From Oxyruncus cristatus (lineage: Eukaryota; Chordata; Aves; Passeriformes; Cotingidae), in assembly GCA_013399855.1 (NCBI GenBank), contig VXAY01004360.1:1375722-1439721 (forward strand): a DNA stretch of 64,000 nucleotides. The letters run 5' to 3'. How positions within the stretch are numbered: the stretch's first letter is position 1; every line of letters begins with the position of its first letter. Position numbers and translations under genes: made by a program. The notes below the pieces were generated by a model, which was given only the letters and a program-made list of their open reading frames with translations, was not told the DNA's origin and searched no databases. Positions 14,160 through 23,958 of this stretch are shown one piece after another.

Positions 14160-14420
14160 GCGGCTTTGATAGAGGTGCAAACATTTGGGGGCAGATTTAC
14201 ATAAAATAGCCGCGTTCAATCCCGCGGGCCGCAATTAAACATCACAGGCCCCCGCGGGCCCCGCTGTGATATGGCCGCGGGCAGCCAATGGCGAGGCCCG
14301 GCCCGCCGGATCAAAGGCGCCGCCCGCCAATCAGCGGGGCCCCCCCGTGGTCGCGGTGATGTCACCGGGGGGGCGTTTATGGCGGGCTATAACAGCGGCC
14401 CGGCCCCGCCGCCCTCGCTG
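14160..14420 (+). promoter_or_regulatory. TBXT: TBXT proximal promoter with TCF/LEF, forkhead, CCAAT and TATA-like motifs
   Basis: Seen directly: CTTTGAT (14164-14170, a TCF/LEF site on the minus strand), GCAAACA (14177-14183, forkhead type), CCAAT at 14285-14289 and 14327-14331, GATCAAAGG (14309-14317, TCF/LEF on the plus strand), TGATGTCA (14357-14364, CRE-like) and CTATAAC (14387-14393, TATA-like). A TATA box here would place the cap site near 14,418 and give a 5' UTR of about 95 nt without an upstream ATG. Mouse T is a direct Wnt/beta-catenin target through TCF sites in its proximal promoter, so the two TCF motifs fit established regulation. Individual motif function is inference. Confidence 0.7.
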
Positions 14421-14512
14421 GGGCCGCCCAGGGCCAGGGGAGGGAGCGCCTGGCCCGGCTCCGCTCGGGGCTGTGCCACGGAGCTGCCCCGCCGGGCGGG
14501 CGCGGGGCCAGC

Positions 14513-14718
14513 ATGAGCTCCCCCGGCCCGGAGGGCGCGGGCAAGCCCCCGCAGTACCGCGTGGATCACCTGCTGAGCGCCGTGGAGAGCGAGCTGCAGG
14601 CGGGCAGCGAGAAGGGCGACCCCACGGAGCGGGAGCTGCGCGTGGCGCTGGAGGACAGCGACCTGTGGCTGCGCTTCAAGGAGCTCACCAACGAGATGAT
14701 TGTCACCAAGAACGGCAG
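14513..14718 (+). CDS. TBXT: TBXT coding exon 1 (residues 1-68 plus 2 nt)
   Basis: Encodes the N-terminus and the beginning of the T-box, from [11 protein letters not shown] through [18 protein letters not shown]. The Smad1-binding-type peptide lies at residues 19-28. The exon is extremely GC-rich and lies in the CpG island. It ends in phase 2 (AG, completed by G of exon 2 to give Arg69) at a GTAGGG donor. The 129-bp intron 1 follows. Open frames in other phases of this exon are GC-driven and not genes. Confidence 0.97.
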
Positions 14719-17700
14719 GTAGGGAGGCAGAGGGAGGGGATGCCGCAGGCCCCGCTGCCGGCCGCCCGCGGTGGGGCGAGGGTGTCCCGGGGCCGGGGTT
14801 TGCGGGGTGGCCCCCGCCGTACCTCGCGCCTCCGTGTCGCCCCGCAGGAGGATGTTCCCGGTGCTGAAGGTGAGCGTGTCGGGGCTGGACCCCAACGCCA
14901 TGTACTCCTTCCTGCTGGACTTCGTGGCGGCCGACGGGCACCGCTGGAAGTACGTGAACGGGGAGTGGGTGCCGGGCGGGAAGCCGGAGCCGCAGGCGCC
15001 CAGCTGCGTCTACATCCACCCCGACTCGCCTAATTTCGGCGCCCACTGGATGAAGGCGCCCGTCTCCTTCAGCAAAGTCAAACTCACCAACAAGCTCAAC
15101 GGCGGCGGGCAGGTAAGCACCGGGACGTGTCGGTCAGCTGGGCTGGACCGACCCGTCCTGTCCCTGCCCGTCCCTGCAGGGCGGCGGGTCCTGCTAAACC
15201 CCGTGCTCGCTCACCCTCTTCTTAATGCTCGTTTTCAGATTGATGTTTTCAAACGTGCTGGGGTGGGTCGCGCTTCCGTCTCTCCCTCCACCTCCTCCCC
15301 ATCTTCATTCCATCAGGACTCTCTTTCTTCCCACCCAAGATGAGTGGGTGCCTTGATGTGTTATGACTTCCCTTCTTAGAAGTCTCTTTCTGATCTGAAT
15401 AATGCCAACGATGTGGTAGATGAATCTTTCTGGCTAGCGTATCACTGATGCGTTAGTGACTCTGCAATCACCTGGTCAAGTAATAGGGATAAGGATAACT
15501 ATGCACGAAGTTGTGGTGTCTGTCCTCTGTGCACTTTTCCTTCTCATACGGCTTCAGTTTTAGGGTTTATTCTTACCTGTTGCTTTTTTCTTTTAGATAT
15601 TTTAAAACCTGTGTGCTCTCTGTACCTGCCAGCATCTGCCACAATTCTGTCCCTGCTCACCCGCTCTGTCCACTTGCTCACAGATCATGTTGAACTCCCT
15701 GCACAAGTATGAGCCAAGGATTCATATAGTGCGAGTGGGTGGTCCACAACGGATGATCACCAGCCATTCCTTCCCAGAGACCCAGTTTATAGCCGTGACG
15801 GCCTACCAGAACGAGGAGGTACGCACAGCAGGGAAGAAAGGATGCCACTACCAGGAAGTTTTAAGTAGCAAAGTGCATGTTACGGAGCAAAATAATGGAT
15901 CTCTTTTCACGTTTTTCGGTTCTTCCTGTGCTTTTTTTTTTCTTTAACCCAAATATAAAAAATTGATTTAATGTATGTAAAAGCCCTATAAGTGTATTAC
16001 AGCACAAAGTTCTGATCACTGTCTCAATATGTACTGCAAATTCATTGTAGGAGAGTCATTCTTAAAAGATTCTGTGGGGCAAACAACTATGATTAAAAAT
16101 ACAGTTGTAATTTTCAGCTACGCAGTGAAATAACCGGATGTACCAGTTTTGGAATGGCCCTTTTTCTGTTAGCCTAAACTTGCATCTATGTTGAATGAAT
16201 CTGCAAGTTACCAATATTTCTGAGATTTCTTTGGTATGCATTCTGCTCTGGCTTGAAATGTGAAGATGTTTATAACTCTTTAGTGTACTACCTGTCTTAG
16301 GTGTTTCCGTAGATGATCAATAAACCCAGGCAATTCAGTCTCTTAGAATTTGGCAGAGAAACTAATTCCCAGCCTTTTGATAACACTTCACACTTTAAGG
16401 AGCTGTTTAATTGATGTCTGTAGGTTGCTATTATGGCCCTACTTCTATTTCTTAAAAAGCCAGTGATTTTTACCAACTTCAGTGCATAGTCCTAATTCAA
16501 ATCCTAATGTCAGTGTGATAATGAATGGTGATACTTGTGAATAAAGATATTTGTTGTTGTTTTTAGATCACAGCTTTAAAAATTAAATACAATCCGTTTG
16601 CAAAGGCATTTCTTGATGCAAAAGAAAGGTGAGAGCTCTTAATTTAATACTAAAGTGTGGATTTTTAATGTAGATTTGTAGAGGCATATTCTTAACTAAT
16701 ACAACACGGTTTCTTTTATAGAAGTGATCACAAAGACATGATGGAGGAAGTGGGAGACAATCAGCAGTCTGGGTATTCACAGTGTACGTTTCCTTTCATT
16801 ACACATCATGAGCATAACTTTGATTTCTTCCATCTCATCTGTTAAGTTAAGCAAAACTTTGAGACTGCTGTTTGCTGACTGGCTTGTTAGTTCAGAGGGA
16901 CAGTAGTATTAACAGGTCCTTGTGATTGTGGTTTGTGCAGGTTTACGATTGTATAAACATTATGATCTGTGGTTAAGACTTCTTTTCTTACATTCAAAAT
17001 CATTTAATAGAATCTTGCCATTGCCTTTATGTCCAAAAGGACAACTGCCTTTGTATATAAGGACAGCAATGTTCACGGGGATTTGGAGGCAAAAGTTTAT
17101 TTCATAGAATTATTGAAACAGTACTTATGTTTTAAGTATTCTAAGAAAAATATGGGTATTCGCCCAAAGTTTCTTCAGATGATTAAAAAGCATTAGTATT
17201 TTAATGATTTCTGTTTTAACAGGTGATTGACAAAAAGTGCAGTCTGTAAAGGGGGAGAGTTGATTTGCAGTAGGAATTATTTTTTTTTCAGAGAAAATTC
17301 CTTATTTTTAAGAGTTCTTAGCAGTCTGAGAAACTTCAGAGCTTAGCTATAGATTGAGCTCAAAGAGCAATTTAAAACTGAATAACATGCTAACAACTAC
17401 TGAGCACACACTACCTATATATGGGAGGGTTTAACAATTTCTATGTTTCTTTACTGTGACTGCAATGAAATGGTAACTTAAAAAATAACATTGGCTTGAC
17501 ACGGGGCTTTTCTGAAGCTGTTGTTTCTCTTCCTGCCTGTCTGCGTTACATACCCCCTTACAGACCTCTTGCTTCCCCACAGTAGGTAGCTGGCTTATTC
17601 CTGGGACTGGGACTCTATGTCCACCTGCCAATCCTCACCCCCAGTTTGGAGCCCCTCTGTCCCTCTCCCCTGCTCACAGCTGTGAAAGGTACTCATCGCT

Positions 17701-20700
17701 GAGGAACCACCGTCCTGCCCCCTACGCCACCCCCTACACACATAGAAACAACTCGCCAAGTAAGTCTGTTGCAGCTCTGTAAAAAGGTGGGGGATGAGCC
17801 AAGGGATGTGAGCTTTGAGCAGTGGCATTGTGGGCAATGCCCTGGAAATGAAGGTCGCTGAGTAATTCAGTTTATATAGAGGGCTTGGAGTCAGCATTGC
17901 AAAGGAAAGGGGGTGATGGGTATCTGTCTGCAGTCTCTTTATAATGGAAAAACTGTCCCCTGGTAATTGATTGGATTGTATTGTGCTGGCTTTGTCTTGT
18001 GCTCTTGAGTTCTTGAAACCACTGAGCTTAAACTTACTTTTTTTTTTTAAGTTTGAAAATAAGGACTTTAATGATTGTTTATAGGCGATACGCTGACATG
18101 AAGATGTATGTCTGGTTCTGTTAGTATCCCTTATTATTAACACATGATAATTGAGGGCCTGATTATGTTAGTTTCAGTTGCCAGTAGCTGTAGTTAATGT
18201 CCATGCCATGACTGCATAAAAAGAAATAATATGGAGCCAAGTAAATTACAGAGCTATTAAAAGCTGTGCTCAGAAATGAGCAGATATCTTAAGGCTTAGT
18301 GTCTCAAGCACTAGGTACTTCAGAAAACAAAAAACAACAAAATTTTTAATTGCTTTTTTTAAAATATATTTTCTGTCTTCTCACAAAGGAGAATGGTTAA
18401 TAATTTTAGTCTTTCAGGCTGTGTAGATGTTGTAGGTTCCCATAAAAATTTAGTATTTTAAATTATGAAGTAATACACAGGCTTCTAGATGCAGCCTGAC
18501 TAACCTCATATGTAGCTTTGTAGTTCATTTTGAAGTGGAAAAACTAGCTTTCTGTGAACTTTTCTTGCATCGTGGAAATTTTATGCAAGTTTTGTGATTT
18601 AAATAATAAGAGAACAAAACACCTGTAGTGTTCCTTCTTGTTCCTTGGTCCTTGGCAAGGAACCTCTTCTTCACTTAGCCAGCTGCCACAGCAACTTCTT
18701 TCTCACTATAGATGGTTATATGGCATTCCCTTAGCGCCTCTGCTGTATTGACCAGCCAGTTTTGGTCACAAGCAGAGTAGTCTAAGCCACAGTCCAGTCA
18801 CTCCTAATGGTGTCCCAGGTGGACTTCAAAGCCCATGGCAGCTCAGCTTGAAACTAGGATGTGTGATTCAGTGATGTGCTTGTTATTCAGATCTGCCAGT
18901 GTAGGTGATGGAGGTAAAGGAAGTGCCCTGCAAAGTCCCCAGGTGACTGGGATAGTGTCAGAGCCTGCCTCTTCCAACAGACTGAATAAAGAAGCATGGA
19001 CTAAATTAGCAGGTGGTTTGCAGATAGCACTTTGGCTATATAGCTGCTTCATAGAAATAAGACTTCACAGTTGTGAGCTGAGCAAAACAACTTATCGGGG
19101 CAATGCCAGTGAAAGGTTGAGCTTGACACAACTGGTTGTAGCTTCACTTTTTTTTTTTTCCTCTCTGGTAACTTTGTCTTTTTTTCTTTGAAGGTGGTAG
19201 TTGAGAGTGATGGTTTAAAGCTCTGGATTGCTGGAACCTGCTGTAGGATGGTTTAAAGCTCTAAATACAAGATTATGCAGCCTGAGTCTAGTGTGTTTAA
19301 GTGATTACTTGTTTTCTCAGCAGCCTATGCCGATAACTCCTCTGCCTGCCTATCCATGCTGCAGTCCCATGACAACTGGTCTTCTCTAGGAGTTACTACA
19401 CACACAACGATGCTGCCCATGAGTCACGGCACTGGCACAGCTACCAGCTCCAGGTAGGATTCTGTCCCTCAGTAGCCCTCAAACAGAATTGAAGAAACAG
19501 AATTTTTCTTTAGTGTTTTGGAAATGTAGATACTTATGACAGCAATATTTGATAGATTAAGGATTGAAAATCACTTAGACAAACATAGATTGGATTGGAG
19601 GATGCTTTCCGAAGTTTCATCTCCTTTCAGCATAATTAAACATAAAAAACTTTTAAAAAGTGTTTTTTTTTTAATTTCTTTCATTTTGCCCAGTCACTGC
19701 TTTCTCAGCCATCTCTGTAAACCCTTGTTCTGCTACAAGTATTGGGGCAGTGTACTGTATTGTGAAGAAGGAGCACACAGTTGGGGCAGTAATTCTTTAC
19801 TAAAGCATTGCCACTCTAACCAGCATAGCATGGGATTATACATGTGGTGAAAGCCTTGCTGTTTTGTGATCATAAAAATGTATCTTTTCTCTTTTTACTT
19901 ATTATCTTAATTACACTTCTGGATCCTTTAGCAGATATTTAGCTTCCAGTTAGTCCCTTGGAACTAGACTTGAAAATTCAAAGACATACAGAAAAGGTGG
20001 TAAAATAGTTGCTATTAACCACAGAGGGACAAGGTTTGAAGATCTTTCTCAACAATTCAGACCTACCATTCTATTTGTGGAAAGCATTTTTATTTGAACC
20101 ATGCACATGGACACTCAGCTGTTAATCAGACTGTGTACTACTACTCAGTATGTACCTGTATTACTGAACATAAGCTTTAGTCCTGAACACGGATTAACTG
20201 AGTAAACAGGTTCTCCTATGACTTTTTTTTTATGTCTGACCCCCAGGATATATATTTAGAAAGTTGCAAAGTCCACTGAGTTTCAGTTGCTGCATTGAGC
20301 TGTGCAGTAGATAAAACTAGTAGAAATGGAACTGTTGGACCTCAAAGGAGGCATTTCTGCAACCCCTTTGGTCTAAACCCCTATCTGTAAAGTCAGAATA
20401 ATATTTTTCTTTCTTATTAAGGTGCTTGGGACCAATAGATAGAAAGTACTGTGTAATATTATACATCAGGACTTTACTTTTACTCATAATATTTCTCTTG
20501 AATCACCCTGTTTTTTTTAGTCCGTAGGTGTTTATACATGTATATAAACATATGTGTTTTGTGTATGTAGATACTTAGAGGAGAGAGAGTGCAGAGGCTC
20601 TAGTGTCGTGATGAGGCTTTTTTCCTTTCAAGCAGCCCTTTCTGTAGTATCTGTGTGATCTGCAGCCATCTGCAGTCTGGTGCTTCCCCTTCTAACATGA

Positions 20701-21441
20701 GCTGATGAACAAGGAGGGCTGAGTTGCTGTATGGAGGCACCCAAGGGGTTAGGATTCCAACAGATTCGTGGCAGTGTATTCAAACCTACCTGCCTCCAAC
20801 AGCTGCTGTGTCCAGCCACCTCCAGCATGTGCCTTTTCCCCTAGTGCCATCATGGCTCAGGAATCACCTCTCAAACCTCTGCATTTTTCAACCAGCCTGT
20901 TCATTCCTCGGCTTGGCTTAAAATTGGCTAGTGTACCTACTGCTGGAACCTGCTGTGGGAAAACAGGGAGGTTAGATTTATTTGTGAGGGTGCCATGAAT
21001 TCGAATCCTACCTGGAGGTCCTTTCTACCTCACAGCGGCTGGGAACTGCCTAGTGAATTTCATCATCTCCAGCAAATGGACCCAGCTTGGGGTCTGTGTC
21101 GTGACCTGAGAAACTGCCAGCAAGCACTGGAGTCACTAATAACTTGTTTTGTTTATCACTTTCCCTCTTTCAGTCAGTACCCCAACTTGTGGTCTGTGAG
21201 TAACAGCACCATCACACCGGTGTCTCAGTCGAGCGGGATGTCCAATGGCCTGAGCTCCCAGTTTTTGCGTGGCTCTCCTGCACACTACACTGCTCTTCCT
21301 CACCCGGTCACAGCCACCTCCTCTGCGTCCCCCCTGTACGACGGCGGGGCACCCACGGACCTGCCCGACAGCCAGTATGATGCCTCCACACATGCCAGGC
21401 TGGCATCCACGTGGACGCCTGTCACGCCCCCTTCCATGTAA
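14513..21441 (+). CDS. TBXT: Brachyury, T-box transcription factor T (whole coding region, 8 coding exons)
   Basis: Nuclear T-box transcription factor that binds TCACACCT-type sites and drives mesoderm, notochord and tailbud development. Coding segments are 14513-14718, 14848-15112, 15684-15818, 16567-16628, 16722-16783, 17583-17759, 19321-19453 and 21174-21441. They sum to 1,308 nt, 435 codons plus TAA, and the frame is open across every junction. All seven introns are GT-AG. The T-box spans roughly residues 45-220 (exons 1-5). An N-terminal [10 protein letters not shown] motif (residues 19-28) corresponds to the Smad1-interacting peptide described for Brachyury. The C-terminal Ser/Pro/Thr-rich part (about 225-435) is the regulatory region and ends in WTPVTPPSM, the conserved family C-terminus. 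Human TBXT is also 435 residues. The start has A at -3 and no upstream ATG follows the predicted cap site. Identity is certain at family and orthologue level; the exact splice choice at introns 5 and 6 is uncertain. Confidence 0.98.
14848..15112 (+). CDS. TBXT: TBXT coding exon 2 (residues 69-157)
   Basis: Core of the T-box DNA-binding domain. It begins [20 protein letters not shown], continues through the conserved [17 protein letters not shown] segment and ends [14 protein letters not shown]. The acceptor is GCAG at 14844-14847; the next triplet is GAG, so the site is formally a NAGNAG, but a GAG acceptor is rarely used and the second Arg is conserved in T-box proteins. The donor is CAG|GTAAGC. 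Intron 2 (571 bp) holds nothing recognisable beyond a pyrimidine-rich stretch near 15,280-15,310. Confidence 0.97.
15684..15818 (+). CDS. TBXT: TBXT coding exon 3 (residues 158-202)
   Basis: Continues the T-box: [20 protein letters not shown] through [12 protein letters not shown]. It is 135 nt, phase 0 to phase 0. The HKYEPRIH and [14 protein letters not shown] blocks are diagnostic for T-box proteins. Codon 177 (15741-15743, GGT) encodes Gly, the residue that varies to Asp in humans. The following intron 3 (748 bp) is AT-rich and has no recognisable element. Confidence 0.97.
16567..16628 (+). CDS. TBXT: TBXT coding exon 4 (residues 203-222 plus 2 nt)
   Basis: Short 62-nt exon encoding [20 protein letters not shown], the C-terminal helix region of the T-box that contacts the DNA minor groove in Brachyury structures. 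The acceptor is TTTTAG and the donor GTGAGA. It ends in phase 2. Intron 4 is only 93 bp. Confidence 0.96.
16722..16783 (+). CDS. TBXT: TBXT coding exon 5 (residues 223-243 plus 1 nt)
   Basis: Short 62-nt exon encoding the end of the T-box linker, [21 protein letters not shown]. The acceptor reads TATAGAAG, a TAG-AAG tandem that could remove one Arg if the second AG were used. The donor is GTACGT, leaving a single T (phase 1). Intron 5 is 799 bp, AT-rich, with a T run near 17,280. Confidence 0.95.
17583..17759 (+). CDS. TBXT: TBXT coding exon 6 (residues 244-302 plus 1 nt)
   Basis: Encodes [20 protein letters not shown] through [17 protein letters not shown] in the regulatory half of the protein. 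It is 177 nt and enters and leaves in phase 1, so skipping it keeps the frame. The acceptor is the tandem CAGTAG at 17580-17585. The upstream AG gives Leu-Gly-Ser and the downstream AG (exon from 17586) gives Cys-Ser. The donor is GTAAGT. Intron 6 is 1,561 bp and contains a T run near 18,040-18,050 and no recognisable transposon. Confidence 0.94.
19321..19453 (+). CDS. TBXT: TBXT coding exon 7 (residues 303-346 plus 2 nt)
   Basis: Encodes [20 protein letters not shown] and the Thr/Met-rich stretch after it, ending TATSS. The [16 protein letters not shown] block is a conserved Brachyury signature. The acceptor is CAGCAG (19318-19323). The second AG would give TYADNSS, closer to human TYSDNSP, while the first gives TAYADNSS. 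The donor is GTAGGA. Intron 7 (1,720 bp) is unremarkable apart from a T run at about 19,662 and a small inverted repeat near 20,530. Confidence 0.94.
21174..21441 (+). CDS. TBXT: TBXT coding exon 8 (residues 347-435 and stop)
   Basis: Final coding exon. It begins with the conserved [11 protein letters not shown] segment, contains [16 protein letters not shown] and ends [14 protein letters not shown] followed by TAA. The acceptor is CTTTCAG after a pyrimidine tract. Intact frame with no damaging change. The same exon continues into the 3' UTR. Confidence 0.97.
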
Positions 21442-22026
21442 ACCTCAACCTTTTCCTCTAAGGCAGACTTTTTAGCTACTGAATTACTTTAAATGCTTAA
21501 TCCTCAAGGAAGACAAAAAGGAGACATGAAGGAAACTGCAAACAAAGCATCTGCACTGCTTTGCATAGAGCATCTACATTATACCTCTTATAGTGAACAG
21601 TTCATGACTGACTTCATATAGAGTTTACAAACCTGGTGAGTGTGCAATTTTGAGAGCAGATTCACTGCTTTTAATCAAGTTTGATAGACCTAAGTTTTAA
21701 GTTTTTTACTTAGATTCCAAATTTCTCAGTGTTCTGATATATTTGGACCTGAAGTTTGGCATTGTTGTTGAGTAAGTTACTCATAACTGTTTTTGAGTTA
21801 TTTTTTTAAATGTCAAACTTAGCTATAGTCATGAGAAGACTTTTGTTAACCATGTAGTTAGAAGCATTCTGAAATATGCACAAATGTAGCTGAGGAGTGA
21901 AGTTTTTGGAAAATCATGTGCACTAACACGTATTTGCCTTACAAATACGTTATATTCTTAACTGTATGCTTATTTCCTTGCTGCTGAATTAACGTTGAGA
22001 CAATCTGCAAGAACTATAATCTTCCC

Positions 22027-22032
22027 AATAAA
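22027..22032 (+). terminator. TBXT: Candidate proximal poly(A) signal AATAAA
   Basis: Canonical hexamer 585 nt after the stop codon, followed within 30 nt by a GU-rich segment (TGTTTGGTCT). Confidence 0.5.
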
Positions 22033-23166
22033 TACAGTATTAATGTTTGGTCTAAAAAGTTTTACCCAAAAGACTCCTTTTAGAGGTAAGTTTTGCTGTT
22101 TGATCATATAGATTTCAAATACCCATCAGCTTAACTAAACCTCTCTTTTCAAATAGCTGGTGTATAATTAGGAGCCCTATCCAAAATGTTTTGAGACGCT
22201 GAAAATACATCGCTGGGTGTTTTTGTTGGTTTTTTTTTTTTTTAATGGTCTTTGTCTCAGGCCTTAAGGGAGGGAGTTCAACACCTGGAGAATCATTCTA
22301 ATTTATTTTATTTCAATCTTCTTCTCTGATCTATATTTATTACTTGGTAAGTTACAACTTTATTTTCTACATGTTAAGATATGTATATAATCATTCAACC
22401 TACAGTGTACTCTTTTAAGACAATTGTGTGGGATGTTGAACAACATGGATGTAAGTAGTTAACTTATTGTAAGAGGAAAATCTGTAGTTACCAAGAATTT
22501 TGGGGGAAAAGTGCAGATACCCTAAGATCTAAAATACACTGACTGCTTGACTTGCTGGAAGGAACAGGTCTTGATATTAAGTAATGTGATCCAAATCTCT
22601 AATGTAGGCTGACCCAAAACATTGGCTTAAAGCGTGCCCTTAGACATATCTCTTTCTCCCATTGGCATATACATGTCCTGGGGTAAGAGAGTTCTTTTGC
22701 ATAAGCCATAATAAATAACTTTGATAATGAAGTGCCTAAATAGTGAAGCAAAATTCTGTATCAGGGAATTCCTTAAATAACTGATGGATGTGTGCTCATG
22801 TGCTACAGTGGCAACTTTAAGATGGAAAAGCAAGCATTTGCCACCATTTTGGGCTCTTTGGCACCCTAGGGGCAGGTCCCTGCACCTCGAAAGGCTTTGG
22901 CAGGGCTTTCTCCCTGCAGAGGGATCTGTGTGCAACTGCAGGCTGTGGTCTCCTGGAGGTGGTACTCCATCAGGAGATGGCACCAGAAGTGAATGGCTGC
23001 ATGGCCACATCCTCTGTCAATATGTAAATATTGATCTAAGTGCTCCTGTTTTATTGTGAAGGTACATTGTGTAAATGATGTGTGTTATTATTTAGACTGT
23101 TTTGTAGAAATTAGCAACATCTTTCATTGTGAGGTTTTATACTTGTATTTTGGAAGTATAATTTAA

Positions 23167-23172
23167 ATTAAA
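23167..23172 (+). terminator. TBXT: Candidate distal poly(A) signal ATTAAA
   Basis: Common variant hexamer inside an AT-rich end, with a GU-rich segment (TGCTTGGTTTTT) about 35 nt downstream. The A run immediately after it could also cause internal priming in cDNA data. Confidence 0.5.
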
Positions 23173-23540
23173 AAAAAAAGTAAAGATTCTTAAAGCCTAA
23201 TGCTTGGTTTTTAGTTTATGGAAGTGGTGGGAAAGGTGAAACAAATACACATCAGCCGTATTGAACCTGCACTATATTGACCTTCCATGGAGCGGTTTCA
23301 CAAATGGTTCCTGCTGGAAGGTGGCTTGTGTCTGTGCGTGAAGGTTCAGAGAGTTATCCCCTTCTTCCCTGTTTCCCCCTCCCCCCCCAATGCTTTTTGT
23401 TTGTCCCTCCTTTTGGTAAATCCTTGACCACCTGGTGTTCAGAGGTGGTACCTGCACGTGGTGTTGGATGAAAGCTCTTTTCCCAGTGACCAGTCTGTAG
23501 GGTAAATGCTGGATGTCAGCCAGGCAGCTGCTGTGTTTTA

Positions 23541-23646
23541 CCTTGATAACCAGATTGTCAAGTGTGTTTCTGAATCCCTGCCCCCAGTAATAAATACCAA
23601 ACTGCTGCCTGGTCCCTTCAGCTACTGAAGGGGTTTGTTATCAGGT
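23541..23646. repeat. Nested inverted repeat downstream of TBXT
   Basis: An inner perfect hairpin, CCCTTCAG-CTA-CTGAAGGG (23614-23632), lies within a wider inverted repeat made by CCTTGATAAC (23541-23550) and GTTATCAGG (23636-23644), with one bulged base. It could be a remnant of a small DNA transposon, an RNA hairpin, or chance. Confidence 0.4.
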
Positions 23647-23802
23647 GACCTAGCACTACAGTGACTCTGCATGTAACTGAGCACACAAATGCTGCTTCTG
23701 AGAGCTGTCATAGTGGGGGACCTCACCCTATGTTGCAGAGGGAGCCAGGTTTATCCCATGCCCTTAAAGCAGACATGTCATGGGAAAAGGATGATCAGTC
23801 TG

Positions 23803-23958
23803 ACACAGAATCATTTAAGTTGGAAATGACCTTTAAGATCATAGGGTTTAACTCTTAACCCACCACTGCCAAGGCCACCACTCAACCATGTCCCTAAGTC
23901 CCACATCTACATTTCTTTTAAATACTTCTAGGGTTGGTGACTCCACCATCTCCCTCTA
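23803..23958 (-). mobile_element. CR1 LINE 3' fragment
   Basis: Reads on the minus strand as the 3' end of a CR1 element. Starting from the CR1 terminus side, the plus strand shows ACAGAATCATTTAAGTTGG, then AATGACCTTTAAGATCAT, then CCACTGCCAAGGCCACCACT and ACATCTACATTTCTTTTAAA. These are standard CR1 3'-end blocks. Diverged and non-coding. Confidence 0.85.

Larger units (their letters stand above)
13650..15250. promoter_or_regulatory. TBXT: CpG island over TBXT promoter and first two exons
   Basis: A sharp rise in C+G and in CpG dinucleotides compared with the AT-rich flanks. It covers the promoter, exon 1, intron 1, exon 2 and the start of intron 2. CpG islands of this kind mark promoters of vertebrate developmental regulators. 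Smaller CpG-rich patches lie at about 10,900-11,170 and 12,120-13,340. Confidence 0.85.
21442..23190 (+). other. TBXT: TBXT 3' UTR (extent inferred)
   Basis: Non-coding continuation of exon 8, mostly AT-rich. A GC-richer block at about 22,780-23,010 contains open frames on both strands that I treat as chance. AATAAA at 22027 and ATTAAA at 23167 give two possible ends, about 0.6 and 1.7 kb after the stop. Transcript evidence would be needed to fix the end. Confidence 0.6.

Noticed and set aside
14266..15033. 255-codon open frame on the plus strand over the TBXT promoter and first exons
   Set aside because: Low-complexity Arg/Gly/Ala/Pro composition from the CpG island. It overlaps the genuine TBXT exons in another phase and ignores their splice sites.
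14387..15046. 219-codon open frame on the minus strand
   Set aside because: Antisense shadow of GC-rich TBXT exons 1 and 2, with no domain.
17595..18143. 182-codon minus-strand open frame
   Set aside because: Runs antisense through TBXT exon 6 and into intron 6. No family signature.
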